Numbered from the stretch's first letter, positions 1 through 6,120 are shown. The stretch is 12,961 nucleotides of DNA from F1-60-MAGs149 sp037133215 (GCA_037133215.1 JBAXOM010000059.1:1-12961); one strand, 5' to 3'. Translations and numbers: made by a program. Notes: generated from the letters alone by a model not told the origin.

Positions 1-872
1 TCATCTACACGCAGATGCTCGACCACCGCGGCGGCATGATCGCGGACGTCACGGTCACTCGTCTCGCCGAGCAGCGCTTCCGGATGGTGACGGGTGCGGG
101 TGCGCTCGCCTCGGATCTCGGCTGGCTGCAAGGCATCGCCCATCGGCTCCAACTCGACGTGGAATTGACGGACGAGAGCGATCGCCTGTCCGTGATCGGC
201 ATCTGGGGCCCGAACGCCCGCGCGGTGATGACGGCTGCCACGACGGAGGACCTCAGCAACGAGGCCTTCCCGTTTGGCACCGGGCAAGACATCGTTGTCG
301 GCTCGGCGCCAGCCTTTGCGCAACGCATCACGTACGTCGGCGAGTTTGGCTACGAGCTCTACGTCGACCCCGCCTGGACGGTCGCCGTCTGGGATCGACT
401 GATGGCCGCTGGGGCAGAGCACGGCATTCGCGTCTGCGGGTATCGCGCGCTCGATGGTCTGCGGATGGAGAAGGGCTACCGCTACATCGGCACCGATCTG
501 ACCCCGAACGACACGCCCGACCAGGCTGGCCTTGCGTTCTGCGCCAAGAAGGACGCCGATTTCGTCGGCCGCGATGTACTCGTTGTGCGGCGCGAAGAGG
601 GCTTTACGACGCGCATTCGCACACTCGCCTTGAGCGATGGTGGTTGGGTCTCGGCCTATGGAGGCGAGGTTGTGCTGCGCGACGGCGAGGCGATCAGTCG
701 GTTGCGTTCCGTCGCCTATGGCTACAGCGTCGAGCGGATGCTCGCCTACGCGTACCTCCCGACCGATCTAGCGGAGGGCGAACAGCTGGTCGTCGAGACG
801 CTCGACGGGCCGGTCACGGCAACGATTATGGCCGACCGACTCGTCGATCCGAGTGGTGCCCGCCTGCAGTAG
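1..872 (+). CDS. GcvT-family / dimethylglycine-sarcosine dehydrogenase-like protein, C-terminal part (5' truncated)
   Basis: The frame is already open at base 3 (reading IYTQMLDHRGGMIADVTVTR), so the gene begins left of the window and the ATG at 15 is an internal Met. About 289 residues are visible. The stretch RGGMIADVTVTRL, the later ALDGLRMEKGYRY and DLTPNDTPDQAGL, then FVGRDVL, are the signature blocks of the tetrahydrofolate-binding aminomethyltransferase fold at the C-terminus of dimethylglycine and sarcosine dehydrogenases. Known members oxidise an N-methyl group with an N-terminal FAD domain and pass the one-carbon unit to tetrahydrofolate. The FAD domain would lie upstream and cannot be seen; a stand-alone GcvT-like protein is the alternative, but MEKGYRY with DLTPNDTP favours the large two-domain type. 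The gene ends in TAG at 870-872. Confidence 0.85.
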   Translation, partial: IYTQMLDHRGGMIADVTVTRLAEQRFRMVTGAGALASDLGWLQGIAHRLQLDVELTDESDRLSVIGIWGPNARAVMTAATTEDLSNEAFPFGTGQDIVVGSAPAFAQRITYVGEFGYELYVDPAWTVAVWDRLMAAGAEHGIRVCGYRALDGLRMEKGYRYIGTDLTPNDTPDQAGLAFCAKKDADFVGRDVLVVRREEGFTTRIRTLALSDGGWVSAYGGEVVLRDGEAISRLRSVAYGYSVERMLAYAYLPTDLAEGEQLVVETLDGPVTATIMADRLVDPSGARLQ

Positions 873-873
873 T

Positions 874-904
874 TTGCGACCTGTTGGTCGTGATCAAATC
901 GCAA
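874..904 (+). terminator. possible imperfect hairpin after the GcvT-family gene
   Basis: TTGCGA (874-879) pairs with TCGCAA (899-904). Inside it TTGGT (884-888) can pair with ATCAA (893-897), closing a four-base loop. It starts one base after the stop codon of the GcvT-family gene, where a 3' end is expected. There is no T-tract directly after it, so it is not a classical intrinsic terminator; it may only be a 3'-end stabilising structure or chance. Confidence 0.25.
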
Positions 905-919
905 CTTCAGAGATGAAGG
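905..919 (+). promoter_or_regulatory. small hairpin carrying the ribosome-binding site of the collagen-like gene
   Basis: CTTCA (905-909), the loop GAGA (910-913, a GNRA tetraloop) and TGAAG (914-918) form a 5-bp stem. The purine run GAAGG at 915-919, 7 bases before the ATG at 927, is the only Shine-Dalgarno candidate for that start and lies in the 3' arm. Pairing would partly hide it. The stem is short, so regulation is only a possibility. Confidence 0.35.
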
Positions 920-926
920 TTTTGGC

Positions 927-1532
927 ATGGTGGCCGGAGAATCGGTGGGCATGATTTTCAATAAGACTCCGCGCGTTTCGTATGCCAGTGTCACTGCCAC
1001 GCTGGCCCTGTTTCTCTCCGTCGGCGGTGTGAGTTACGCAGCCACAGCCTTGCCGCGCGATAGCGTCGGCACGCCGCAGCTCCGCGATGGCGCCGTCGAC
1101 AGCGCGAAAATCAAAGATGGAGCCCTGCAGTACGAGGACTTTGGCTTCGGGCAGATCCCTGCTGGCCTCGCGGGTCCGAGGGGGCCCAAGGGCGAGCGTG
1201 GTGCGCGAGGGCCGAAAGGCGCCAAGGGCGTCACGGGTGCGAAAGGCGAAACGGGCGCGGGCAGTGCAACATCGGTGGTCGTTCGCTCGAGCGAGGCTGT
1301 TCAGCTAACTGGCCTCGTCGCGTCTGTCACGGTTGCCAGCTGCGTCGCCGGGGAACGTGCGGTCGGTGGCGGATTTGATGTCACACCGAACAATCGTTTC
1401 GTGCGTGTAATGCGTAGTGCACCAACCGCGGCCGCTGGAGCAGTGCCGACGGACTGGGAAGTAGAGGCGTTATCGGATGCGTCTGGTGACTACCCGTTCG
1501 TCACAGCCACCGTGATCTGCGCGAAGCCGTAG
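927..1532 (+). CDS. secreted collagen-like repeat protein
   Basis: A 201-residue exported protein of unknown function. A hydrophobic segment (about residues 21-40, ending SVGGVSYAA) after a positively charged start is a signal peptide or membrane anchor. Next come two imperfect repeats, SVGTPQLRDGAV and DSAKIKDGAL (46-68), then ten uninterrupted Gly-X-Y triplets (residues 83-112, with GPK, GER, GAK and GET) that should form a short collagen-like triple helix. The C-terminal domain (113-201) has two cysteines, C139 and C198, which could form a disulfide. This layout is common in Thermoleophilia. ATG 927 is chosen because GAAGG lies 7 bases upstream; ATG 951 (MIFNKTPR), preceded by GGAGA at 936-940, fits the usual family N-terminus and cannot be excluded. 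The stop is 1 base from the convergent DedA stop. Confidence 0.8.
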   Translation: MVAGESVGMIFNKTPRVSYASVTATLALFLSVGGVSYAATALPRDSVGTPQLRDGAVDSAKIKDGALQYEDFGFGQIPAGLAGPRGPKGERGARGPKGAKGVTGAKGETGAGSATSVVVRSSEAVQLTGLVASVTVASCVAGERAVGGGFDVTPNNRFVRVMRSAPTAAAGAVPTDWEVEALSDASGDYPFVTATVICAKP

Positions 1533-1533
1533 C

Positions 1534-2196
1534 TCAGGCTGCGCGGCCGGCGTCGCGACGCGCCTTGAGGCGGTGAATCGCGATCGGGACGACGCTGACG
1601 ACCACGATCAACAGAATCGCGTACTCGAGGTTGTTCTTGATCACCGGCACGTTGCCGATCAGATAGCCGAGCACGGTGAGGCTGACTGTCCAGAGGGCTG
1701 CGCCGATCGCGCTGTAGAGCGCGTAGCGACGGAAGTCCATCTTGCCGGCTCCTGCGAGCACGGTGATAAACGTGCGCACGATCGCAATGAAACGGCCGAG
1801 AATGATTGCAGCGGCACCGTATTTATTGAAGAACTCTTCGGTGTGATCGATGTACTTCTTCTTGAAGATTCGGGAGTCTTCTCGTCGGAAGAGCGTCGGG
1901 CCAGCGCGCCTGCCGATCCAGTAGCCGAGCAGGTTGCCGGCGAAGGCAGCGACGAAGAGCAAGATGCAGGTCGCCCAGAGTGGCGTGCCGATCGCGCCAT
2001 TCCCAACAAACAGCCCAACGACGAACAACAGCGAGTCGCCGGGGAGGAAGAACCCGATCAGCAGCCCGCACTCGGCGAAGATCATCGCTGCCGCGACCCA
2101 GATTGCCAGATGGCCTGCGTTGTTCAGAATCTGGTCGGGCTTGAGTGCCGAGAGCACGCTCGCGAAGAGCGGGGTGATGAGCGCTGCGAACTGCAC
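1534..2196 (-). CDS. DedA-family (SNARE-associated/VTT) membrane protein
   Basis: A 220-residue multi-pass inner-membrane protein of normal DedA length. The family core is intact: AECGLLIGFFLPGDSLLF with E42 and D54, then GRFIAIVRTF with R135 and R141, followed by LAGAGKMDFRRY. These match the acidic and arginine residues known to be essential in E. coli YqjA/YghB (E39, D51, R130, R136). Hydrophobic segments lie near 31-51, 54-70, 73-95, 127-150, 158-182 and 190-207, with a basic C-terminal tail. DedA proteins are linked to proton-dependent membrane homeostasis and lipid (undecaprenyl-phosphate or phospholipid) translocation. The start is a GTG with no Shine-Dalgarno; a -10-like TAGACT ends 7 bases upstream. 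The Rieske gene ends 30 bases before this start, so read-through from it is also possible. Confidence 0.92.
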   Translation of the reverse strand: MQFAALITPLFASVLSALKPDQILNNAGHLAIWVAAAMIFAECGLLIGFFLPGDSLLFVVGLFVGNGAIGTPLWATCILLFVAAFAGNLLGYWIGRRAGPTLFRREDSRIFKKKYIDHTEEFFNKYGAAAIILGRFIAIVRTFITVLAGAGKMDFRRYALYSAIGAALWTVSLTVLGYLIGNVPVIKNNLEYAILLIVVVSVVPIAIHRLKARRDAGRAA

Positions 2197-2203
2197 GTGA
2201 GGA

Positions 2204-2209
2204 AGTCTA
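2204..2209 (-). promoter_or_regulatory. -10-like TAGACT, predicted leaderless promoter of the DedA gene
   Basis: On the minus strand TAGACT is followed by 7 bases (TCCTCAC) and the GTG start at 2196, placing transcription start about one base before the start codon. No purine-rich ribosome site precedes this GTG. No convincing -35 was seen. It is one of five such arrangements in the window. Confidence 0.4.
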
Positions 2210-2226
2210 CGTGGAGGGGGCCGGGG

Positions 2227-3210
2227 CTAGACCTCCGCCAACCCCTGCATGTCGACGTCCTCGAGCCAGCGCCGAAACGCAATCGAGGACAGATCCGGCA
2301 CCTTGATGTGGAGCTCTTGCTTGAGCGAGGCCGGGATTTCCTCGGGCCGAATGCTCTCGACGACGACTCGATCCTGTTCGAGAATAAACAGGTAGTCACT
2401 GACGAAGTTGGCGTTCGTTTCGACGTAGTTGCGGAAGGCAATCCGGAAGACCTTCGTCTTCTTCGCCTCAGTCGGTGAGGCGATCACCATCACGGACATC
2501 ACGTTGCCGGAGGTATCACCGTCGACCGTCACGTAGAGGTGCATGGTGAACGGATAGACGTGCGTGTAGACGTAGGTAATGCGCGAGTTCTGCGTGCCAT
2601 CGACGCTGCGCCAAAACTGGTTGGGGACGCGAAACCACTGACCCCAATCCTCGGCGTGGAGGTCGTAGGGGTCCTGCTCGGGCGCGTCGGGATCACCGAG
2701 TAGCTCGGGGTGCACGAAGGGGAAATGCGAGACGTCCATCGAGTTCTCGGTCGAACGGCCGGCCGAGGTGTTCCACTCGAGGACGCTAAACACCTCGGTC
2801 GTGAAGGTCGCGTCCTGATCGAGGTTCTCGGGGACGTGGGGAATCTCTTGGATTGGGTCTTCGAGCGCCACCCAGACGAGTCCATACCGCTCCGCGACGT
2901 GGTACGAAATTGCACGCGCAGCCGCAGGAATCGGCTTACCGGGCTGTGCCGGGATCTTCACGCAGGCACCCGTCGAATCGAATTCCCAGCCGTGGTACGG
3001 GCAGACGATGCAGCCGTTTTTGACCAGGCCGAGAGAGAGTGCAGTGCCACGGTGGATGCAGAGATCTTTGAAGACACTGATACCGGCATCGGTACGAAAG
3101 GCAACGAGCTTCTCGTCGAGCAACACGAATTGCTGCGGCTGCTCGGTGACATCTTCGACGCGAGCAATCGGATGCCAGAACTGGGAGAGGCGCTTGGCGG
3201 GCTGTGCCAT
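2227..3210 (-). CDS. Rieske non-heme iron oxygenase, alpha/terminal oxygenase-like
   Basis: A 327-residue soluble oxygenase. The N-terminal Rieske domain binds a [2Fe-2S] cluster through C51-x-H53 (CIHRG) and C70-x2-H73 (CPYHGW). The catalytic domain shows ENSMDVSHFPFVH, with D159, the two iron-ligand histidines H162 and H167, and a likely third ligand D280 in ILEQDR. This size and motif spacing match the single-subunit phthalate/vanillate O-demethylase-like branch, not the dioxygenases with beta subunits. The substrate cannot be told from sequence, and no reductase or ferredoxin gene is nearby. The start is the ATG at 3208-3210, because FWHPIARVEDV begins the conserved region; upstream the frame only overlaps the amidotransferase. 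Its ATG shares one base with the amidotransferase stop (TGATG), so the two are probably translated together. Confidence 0.9.
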   Translation of the reverse strand: MAQPAKRLSQFWHPIARVEDVTEQPQQFVLLDEKLVAFRTDAGISVFKDLCIHRGTALSLGLVKNGCIVCPYHGWEFDSTGACVKIPAQPGKPIPAAARAISYHVAERYGLVWVALEDPIQEIPHVPENLDQDATFTTEVFSVLEWNTSAGRSTENSMDVSHFPFVHPELLGDPDAPEQDPYDLHAEDWGQWFRVPNQFWRSVDGTQNSRITYVYTHVYPFTMHLYVTVDGDTSGNVMSVMVIASPTEAKKTKVFRIAFRNYVETNANFVSDYLFILEQDRVVVESIRPEEIPASLKQELHIKVPDLSSIAFRRWLEDVDMQGLAEV

Positions 3211-3932
3211 CACACGTGCCCGTGCTCGAGGACCTGGTCGAGCCAGGCATCGATCAACACGTGGGCATGCGGCAGCATGCGGTCCGAATGCTCGAGCACA
3301 CCTGCCAGTAGCTGATCGAGGCCGCCGGGTCCGAGCACGGTTTCGGCCGCTGTTTTGTAGGCCGGGATCTCCGCCCACTCATCCGCCAGTTGCTGGTCGA
3401 CCTCGAGGTGAAACTGCACGCCATAGGCGACCTCGCCGAAACGAAAGCCTTGGTTGGCGTAGGCCGGGCTCGAGAAAAGACTGACGGCACCCTCGGGCAG
3501 GTCGAAGGTATCGCCATGCCACTGCAGGGCCTTGAAGGTAGGGGGCAGGATCGACGCGACGGGATCGCGCAGGCCCTCCTCGGTCAACATCACGTCGAGC
3601 ACCCCAACCTCGGGGGTCTCGCCGGCGTAGACGCGGCCGCCGAGCGCGGCGGCCAAGAGCTGCACGCCGAGGCAGGCACCGAAGTAGGGGAGGCCGGCAC
3701 GGACGGCGTCGCCGATGAGTTGCTTCTCGGCGACGAGCCAGGGATACGCAGCGTCTTCGTAGACACCCATCGGACCACCCATCGCGATGATCGCACCGAA
3801 ATCACGCCAATCGGGCAACGGCTCGCCCTCATCAACCTCAACCGGGAAGAGGACGTGGCCGCGGGCAGCAAGCGCAGTGCCATAGGCGGCCGGTGGTTCA
3901 CAATCGATGTGCTGGAGCACCAAAATATTCAT
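3210..3932 (-). CDS. class I glutamine amidotransferase (GMP synthase-like GATase1)
   Basis: A 240-residue stand-alone GATase1 protein. The catalytic triad is complete: nucleophile C87 in GACLG, then H175 and E177 in GVQFHLEV. The oxyanion-side block is AMGGPMGVYED (50-60), and LQWHGDTF (137-144) is typical of the COG0518 group. Known members hydrolyse glutamine or related gamma-glutamyl compounds; without a synthetase domain or neighbour the acceptor is unknown. The start ATG at 3930-3932 (MNILVLQHIDCEPP) fits the family N-terminus. It lacks a Shine-Dalgarno, but TACACT ends exactly 6 bases before it, so a leaderless transcript is predicted. The TGA stop overlaps the Rieske start by one base, suggesting a two-gene unit, perhaps with DedA after it. 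Confidence 0.88.
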   Translation of the reverse strand: MNILVLQHIDCEPPAAYGTALAARGHVLFPVEVDEGEPLPDWRDFGAIIAMGGPMGVYEDAAYPWLVAEKQLIGDAVRAGLPYFGACLGVQLLAAALGGRVYAGETPEVGVLDVMLTEEGLRDPVASILPPTFKALQWHGDTFDLPEGAVSLFSSPAYANQGFRFGEVAYGVQFHLEVDQQLADEWAEIPAYKTAAETVLGPGGLDQLLAGVLEHSDRMLPHAHVLIDAWLDQVLEHGHV

Positions 3933-3938
3933 GCGCCG

Positions 3939-3944
3939 AGTGTA
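3939..3944 (-). promoter_or_regulatory. -10-like TACACT, predicted leaderless promoter of the amidotransferase-Rieske operon
   Basis: TACACT on the minus strand is separated from the ATG by CGGCGC (6 bases), which puts the expected transcription start on the A of the ATG. No -35 consensus was identified. It lies in the 71-base divergent region shared with the MqnB-like gene. Confidence 0.45.
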
Positions 3945-3987
3945 CTGGGAAACGAAGGGAAATCGAGCTCGCGACGTGCAACGCCCG

Positions 3988-3993
3988 TACAAT
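3988..3993 (+). promoter_or_regulatory. -10-like TACAAT, predicted promoter of the mqnB-like gene
   Basis: TACAAT matches the -10 consensus at five of six positions and ends 10 bases before the ATG at 4004. The expected leader is about 4 bases, too short for a ribosome site, and no Shine-Dalgarno is present. No clear -35 was found at 16-18 bases upstream. Confidence 0.45.
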
Positions 3994-4003
3994 CGCTAGC
4001 GCG

Positions 4004-4549
4004 ATGCGGATCCTTGTCCTTGCAGCCACAATGCCCGAGCTCGCCTGGGCGACGGACCACGAGGTACTCGCGGTCGGCATTGGTCCGGTCGAGGCCGGGA
4101 TCGCGACGGCTGCGCGTCTTGCCAATGATCCACCGGACGCGATCCTGCACGTCGGCATCGCGGGCGCCCGTCGGGCAAGTGGGCTCCAGATCGGCGATGT
4201 CGTGATCGGTACCGAGAGTCACTACAGCGATCTGTCGGCGGCTGCACCGACGCTCGTCACAACCTGCCAGCCCGACCTGGGCCTACTGGTCCGGGTTTCG
4301 GCGCTTCTGCCTGAGGCGCGACAGCTACCGATTGCGACGACCGCGATGGTCGGGGGCAGTCGCGACTGCGAGGTCGAGGCGATGGAGGGCTTTGCCGTCT
4401 TACGCGCGGCGGCCGAAGCGGGTATTCCCTGTGTGGAACTACGGGCGATTTCGAACATGGTCGAAGAGACCGATCGTGCCAACTGGGACTTTCCGGCCGG
4501 GCTCCAAGCAGTCGCCGACGCAGGACGCGTGGTCGTCGACGGGCTTTAA
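4004..4549 (+). CDS. mqnB: futalosine hydrolase-like nucleosidase (menaquinone biosynthesis)
   Basis: A 181-residue member of the MTA/SAH nucleosidase-phosphorylase superfamily. MRILVLAATMPEL gives the N-terminal strand with E12. VGIGPVEAG (24-32) and HVGIAGAR (49-56) are the glycine-rich ligand-binding loops, VEAMEGFAV (124-132) is the sugar-binding helix with the Met-Glu pair, and LRAISN (146-151) with DRANWDF (157-163) is characteristic of MqnB, where the SD of MTA/SAH nucleosidases becomes SN. MqnB removes hypoxanthine from futalosine to give dehypoxanthinyl futalosine. It is somewhat short for the family. No other mqn gene lies here, so pathway assignment rests on motifs alone. The ATG at 4004 is chosen by the conserved start; longer upstream frames have no family similarity. 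The stop TAA is interlocked with the stop of the FmdB gene. Confidence 0.8.
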   Translation: MRILVLAATMPELAWATDHEVLAVGIGPVEAGIATAARLANDPPDAILHVGIAGARRASGLQIGDVVIGTESHYSDLSAAAPTLVTTCQPDLGLLVRVSALLPEARQLPIATTAMVGGSRDCEVEAMEGFAVLRAAAEAGIPCVELRAISNMVEETDRANWDFPAGLQAVADAGRVVVDGL

Positions 4550-4869
4550 GAGTCGGACTTTTTGGGAGCAGACGTACTGCTCGACGAATCGCTCGACGAG
4601 CTGCTCGACGAGTCCGACTTCTTGGCATCGCCCGAGTCGGACTTCTTGCTGTCGCCGCTCTCAGACTTGGCCTCAGTGCGCGGCTTCTTGCCGCCCTTCC
4701 CGTAGTCCGTGGAGTAGAAGCCCGTGCCCTTGTAATGGATCGACGGCGCGAACAGGACGCGCTCGACCTTCTTGCCGCAGGTACCGCATTTCTTCAGCGG
4801 CTCGTCCGACATCTTCTGGATGACCTCAGTCAGATGACCTGCGGCGCACTTGTATTCGTACGTTGGCAC
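4546..4869 (-). CDS. FmdB-family zinc-ribbon protein with Ser-rich tail
   Basis: A 107-residue protein starting PTYEYKC, the standard FmdB N-terminus, if the GTG at 4867-4869 is used; the ATG at 4878 would add three residues but lies inside the predicted -10 box. Candidate zinc ligands are C8, H12, C28 and C31; the first knuckle is CAAGH, lacking the second Cys of the usual CxxCGH. IHYKGTGFYSTDYG (44-57) is the family core. From about residue 60 the chain is low-complexity, Lys/Ser/Asp-rich (KKSDS units and a run of 7 Ser), probably disordered. FmdB was named as a putative regulator of formamidase/amidase genes; the true role is unknown. The stop overlaps the convergent MqnB gene by 4 bases. 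Confidence 0.85.
   Translation of the reverse strand: MPTYEYKCAAGHLTEVIQKMSDEPLKKCGTCGKKVERVLFAPSIHYKGTGFYSTDYGKGGKKPRTEAKSESGDSKKSDSGDAKKSDSSSSSSSDSSSSTSAPKKSDS
4579..4614. repeat. 12-bp tandem repeat, 3 copies, inside the FmdB Ser-rich tail
   Basis: The unit GCTCGACGA plus three variable bases repeats at 4579, 4591 and 4603 with a constant 12-bp period. On the minus strand it encodes four-residue blocks of Ser with one Asp (DSSS or SSSS). Because the period is a multiple of three, copy-number change would lengthen or shorten the tail without a frameshift. The flanking Lys-Ser-Asp codons also repeat as GAGTC(C/G)GACTT near 4550, 4611 and 4635. Confidence 0.75.
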
Positions 4870-4876
4870 GGGGCGC

Positions 4877-4882
4877 ATGATA
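4877..4882 (-). promoter_or_regulatory. -10-like TATCAT, predicted leaderless promoter of the FmdB-family gene
   Basis: TATCAT matches the -10 consensus at four of six positions (TATAAT) and is followed by GCGCCCC (7 bases) and the GTG start at 4869. It argues against the ATG at 4878, whose AT is part of the hexamer. A CTGACG sequence lies 19 bases upstream as a weak -35 candidate. Confidence 0.45.
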
Positions 4883-4941
4883 GCGCGCGCAGAAGAAACT
4901 CCGTCAGCACACGGGCGTGAGTGCTACAGCGAGCGCGAGGC

Positions 4942-4947
4942 TACGAT
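4942..4947 (+). promoter_or_regulatory. -10-like TACGAT, predicted promoter of the glycosyltransferase operon
   Basis: TACGAT ends 9 bases before the GTG at 4957 (spacer GCACAAAGC), predicting a leader of about 3 bases. No Shine-Dalgarno lies before that GTG and no -35 was recognised. It faces the FmdB promoter across the roughly 87-base divergent region. Confidence 0.4.
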
Positions 4948-4956
4948 GCACAAAGC

Positions 4957-6120
4957 GTGAGGATCGCCATCGTCACTGACTACTACTACCCGCATCTCGG
5001 CGGGATTACCGAGCACGTCCATGGCCAGGCCACGGAGTTGACTCGACGCGGCCATGAGGTGACTGTGGTGACGGGTAACGTCGTGCGGCCACCAGGGATT
5101 GTCGACGGTGAGATTCATCCCGAGGACGGCGTCCCGTTCGAGATCGTCCGCGTGGGCGCAGCACTACCCGGCTACGGAAATGCCTCGCAGACGTATCACG
5201 TGGTCGATCCACTCCTGCGCCGCAAGTTGCGCAAAATTTTCCAAGAGCGCAAGGTCGATGTCGTCCACGTTCACTCGCCCTACAGTCCGATCCTGCCGAT
5301 GCTCGGCGTCCTCGCGGCCCCCAAGACGGCGGTCACCGTGGGCACCTTTCACTCTGTCTTTCCGCGCACGCTCGGCTTCGATATCGCTGCACCGATCCTG
5401 CGACGGGTGATCAGTCGACTCGACGGCAAGATCGTGGTCAGCGAGGCCTGCATCGGCTCGCTGGCGCCGTATCTTCCCTACGAGTACACCGTGATTCCCA
5501 ACGGCATCGACGATCGCCACTTCTCGCCAGAGGCTGATCCGATTCCAGAATTGCGGGATGGGAAGACCAACATCCTCTTTCTCGGCCGCTTCGATCCGCG
5601 CAATGGACTCGACACGATGATCGGTGCCTTCACAGAGGTGCGCCGTCGTGTCGGACCAGAGGTGCGATTGATCGTGGTGGGCGATGGCCCGTTGCGGTCT
5701 CGCTATCAGAAGCTCGTGCCACACGACATTGCCGGCGACGTGCACTGGGCGGGGCGCGTCAACTGGAACCGGCCGCGCTATTACGCGACCGCCGACATTC
5801 ACTGCACGCCCTGTCAGCGGGCGTCGTTTGGGATGGTGCTGCTCGAGGCGATGAGTTGTGGTCGCCCGGTGGTTGCGAGTCGGATTTCTGGCTTCCAATT
5901 GCTGATGGAGCACGGCAAGCAGGGGCTCCTGATTTCGCCCGCCGAGAACGTTGAGCGGTTTGCCGAGTCGCTGATGTATCTGATTGAGCGCCCCGAAGAG
6001 CGCGAGCGGATGGGGCGTGAAGGCCGCAAGACCGCCGTCGGTGAGTACGCCTGGACCAAGGTTGCGGCCCAACTGGAGGAGTACTACCTCGGCCTGCTCG
6101 AGAAGGGCCCAGGCGCATGA
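4957..6120 (+). CDS. GT4-family glycosyltransferase (PimA-like)
   Basis: A 387-residue cytoplasmic, membrane-associated type GT-B enzyme that would transfer a sugar from a nucleotide donor, probably to a lipid. The N-terminal acceptor domain has the glycine loop YYYPHLGGITEHV (9-21) and GTFHSVFP with the catalytic-type H132. The C-terminal donor domain has LFLGRFDPRNGLDT (207-220) and ASFGMVLLEAMSCG (289-302). Against PimA, R211 is kept, but the donor-binding Lys is N216 and the first Glu of the E-x7-E motif is A289; E297 is kept. The start GTG 4957 gives the family start RIAIVTDYYYP; GTG 4921 adds 12 unconserved residues and precedes the -10 box. The TGA overlaps the next ATG (ATGA), so it is first in a coupled three-gene operon. 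Confidence 0.88.
   Translation: MRIAIVTDYYYPHLGGITEHVHGQATELTRRGHEVTVVTGNVVRPPGIVDGEIHPEDGVPFEIVRVGAALPGYGNASQTYHVVDPLLRRKLRKIFQERKVDVVHVHSPYSPILPMLGVLAAPKTAVTVGTFHSVFPRTLGFDIAAPILRRVISRLDGKIVVSEACIGSLAPYLPYEYTVIPNGIDDRHFSPEADPIPELRDGKTNILFLGRFDPRNGLDTMIGAFTEVRRRVGPEVRLIVVGDGPLRSRYQKLVPHDIAGDVHWAGRVNWNRPRYYATADIHCTPCQRASFGMVLLEAMSCGRPVVASRISGFQLLMEHGKQGLLISPAENVERFAESLMYLIERPEERERMGREGRKTAVGEYAWTKVAAQLEEYYLGLLEKGPGA

Noticed and set aside
873..926. A glycine-type riboswitch next to the GcvT-family gene
   Set aside because: The region is only 54 bases and lies downstream of the gene; no aptamer-like conserved sequence was seen.
1573..2478. A 301-codon open frame on the plus strand
   Set aside because: It lies antisense to the well-supported DedA and Rieske genes; its product is rich in Asp, Glu, Arg and Ala with no recognisable motif, as expected for a mirror frame in GC-rich DNA.
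3211..3378. A 56-residue N-terminal extension of the Rieske protein
   Set aside because: It overlaps the C-terminus of the amidotransferase in another frame and is Arg/Pro/Ala-rich without similarity; the ATG at 3210 fits the family and the TGATG coupling.
4579..4614. Could the 12-bp repeats be a CRISPR or regulatory iteron array?
   Set aside because: There are no spacers, the unit is in frame and it encodes the Ser-rich tail, so a coding low-complexity repeat explains it.
5164..6072. A 302-codon open frame on the minus strand
   Set aside because: It is antisense to the GT4 gene and looks like a codon-bias shadow (Arg, His, Ala and Gly rich, no motif).
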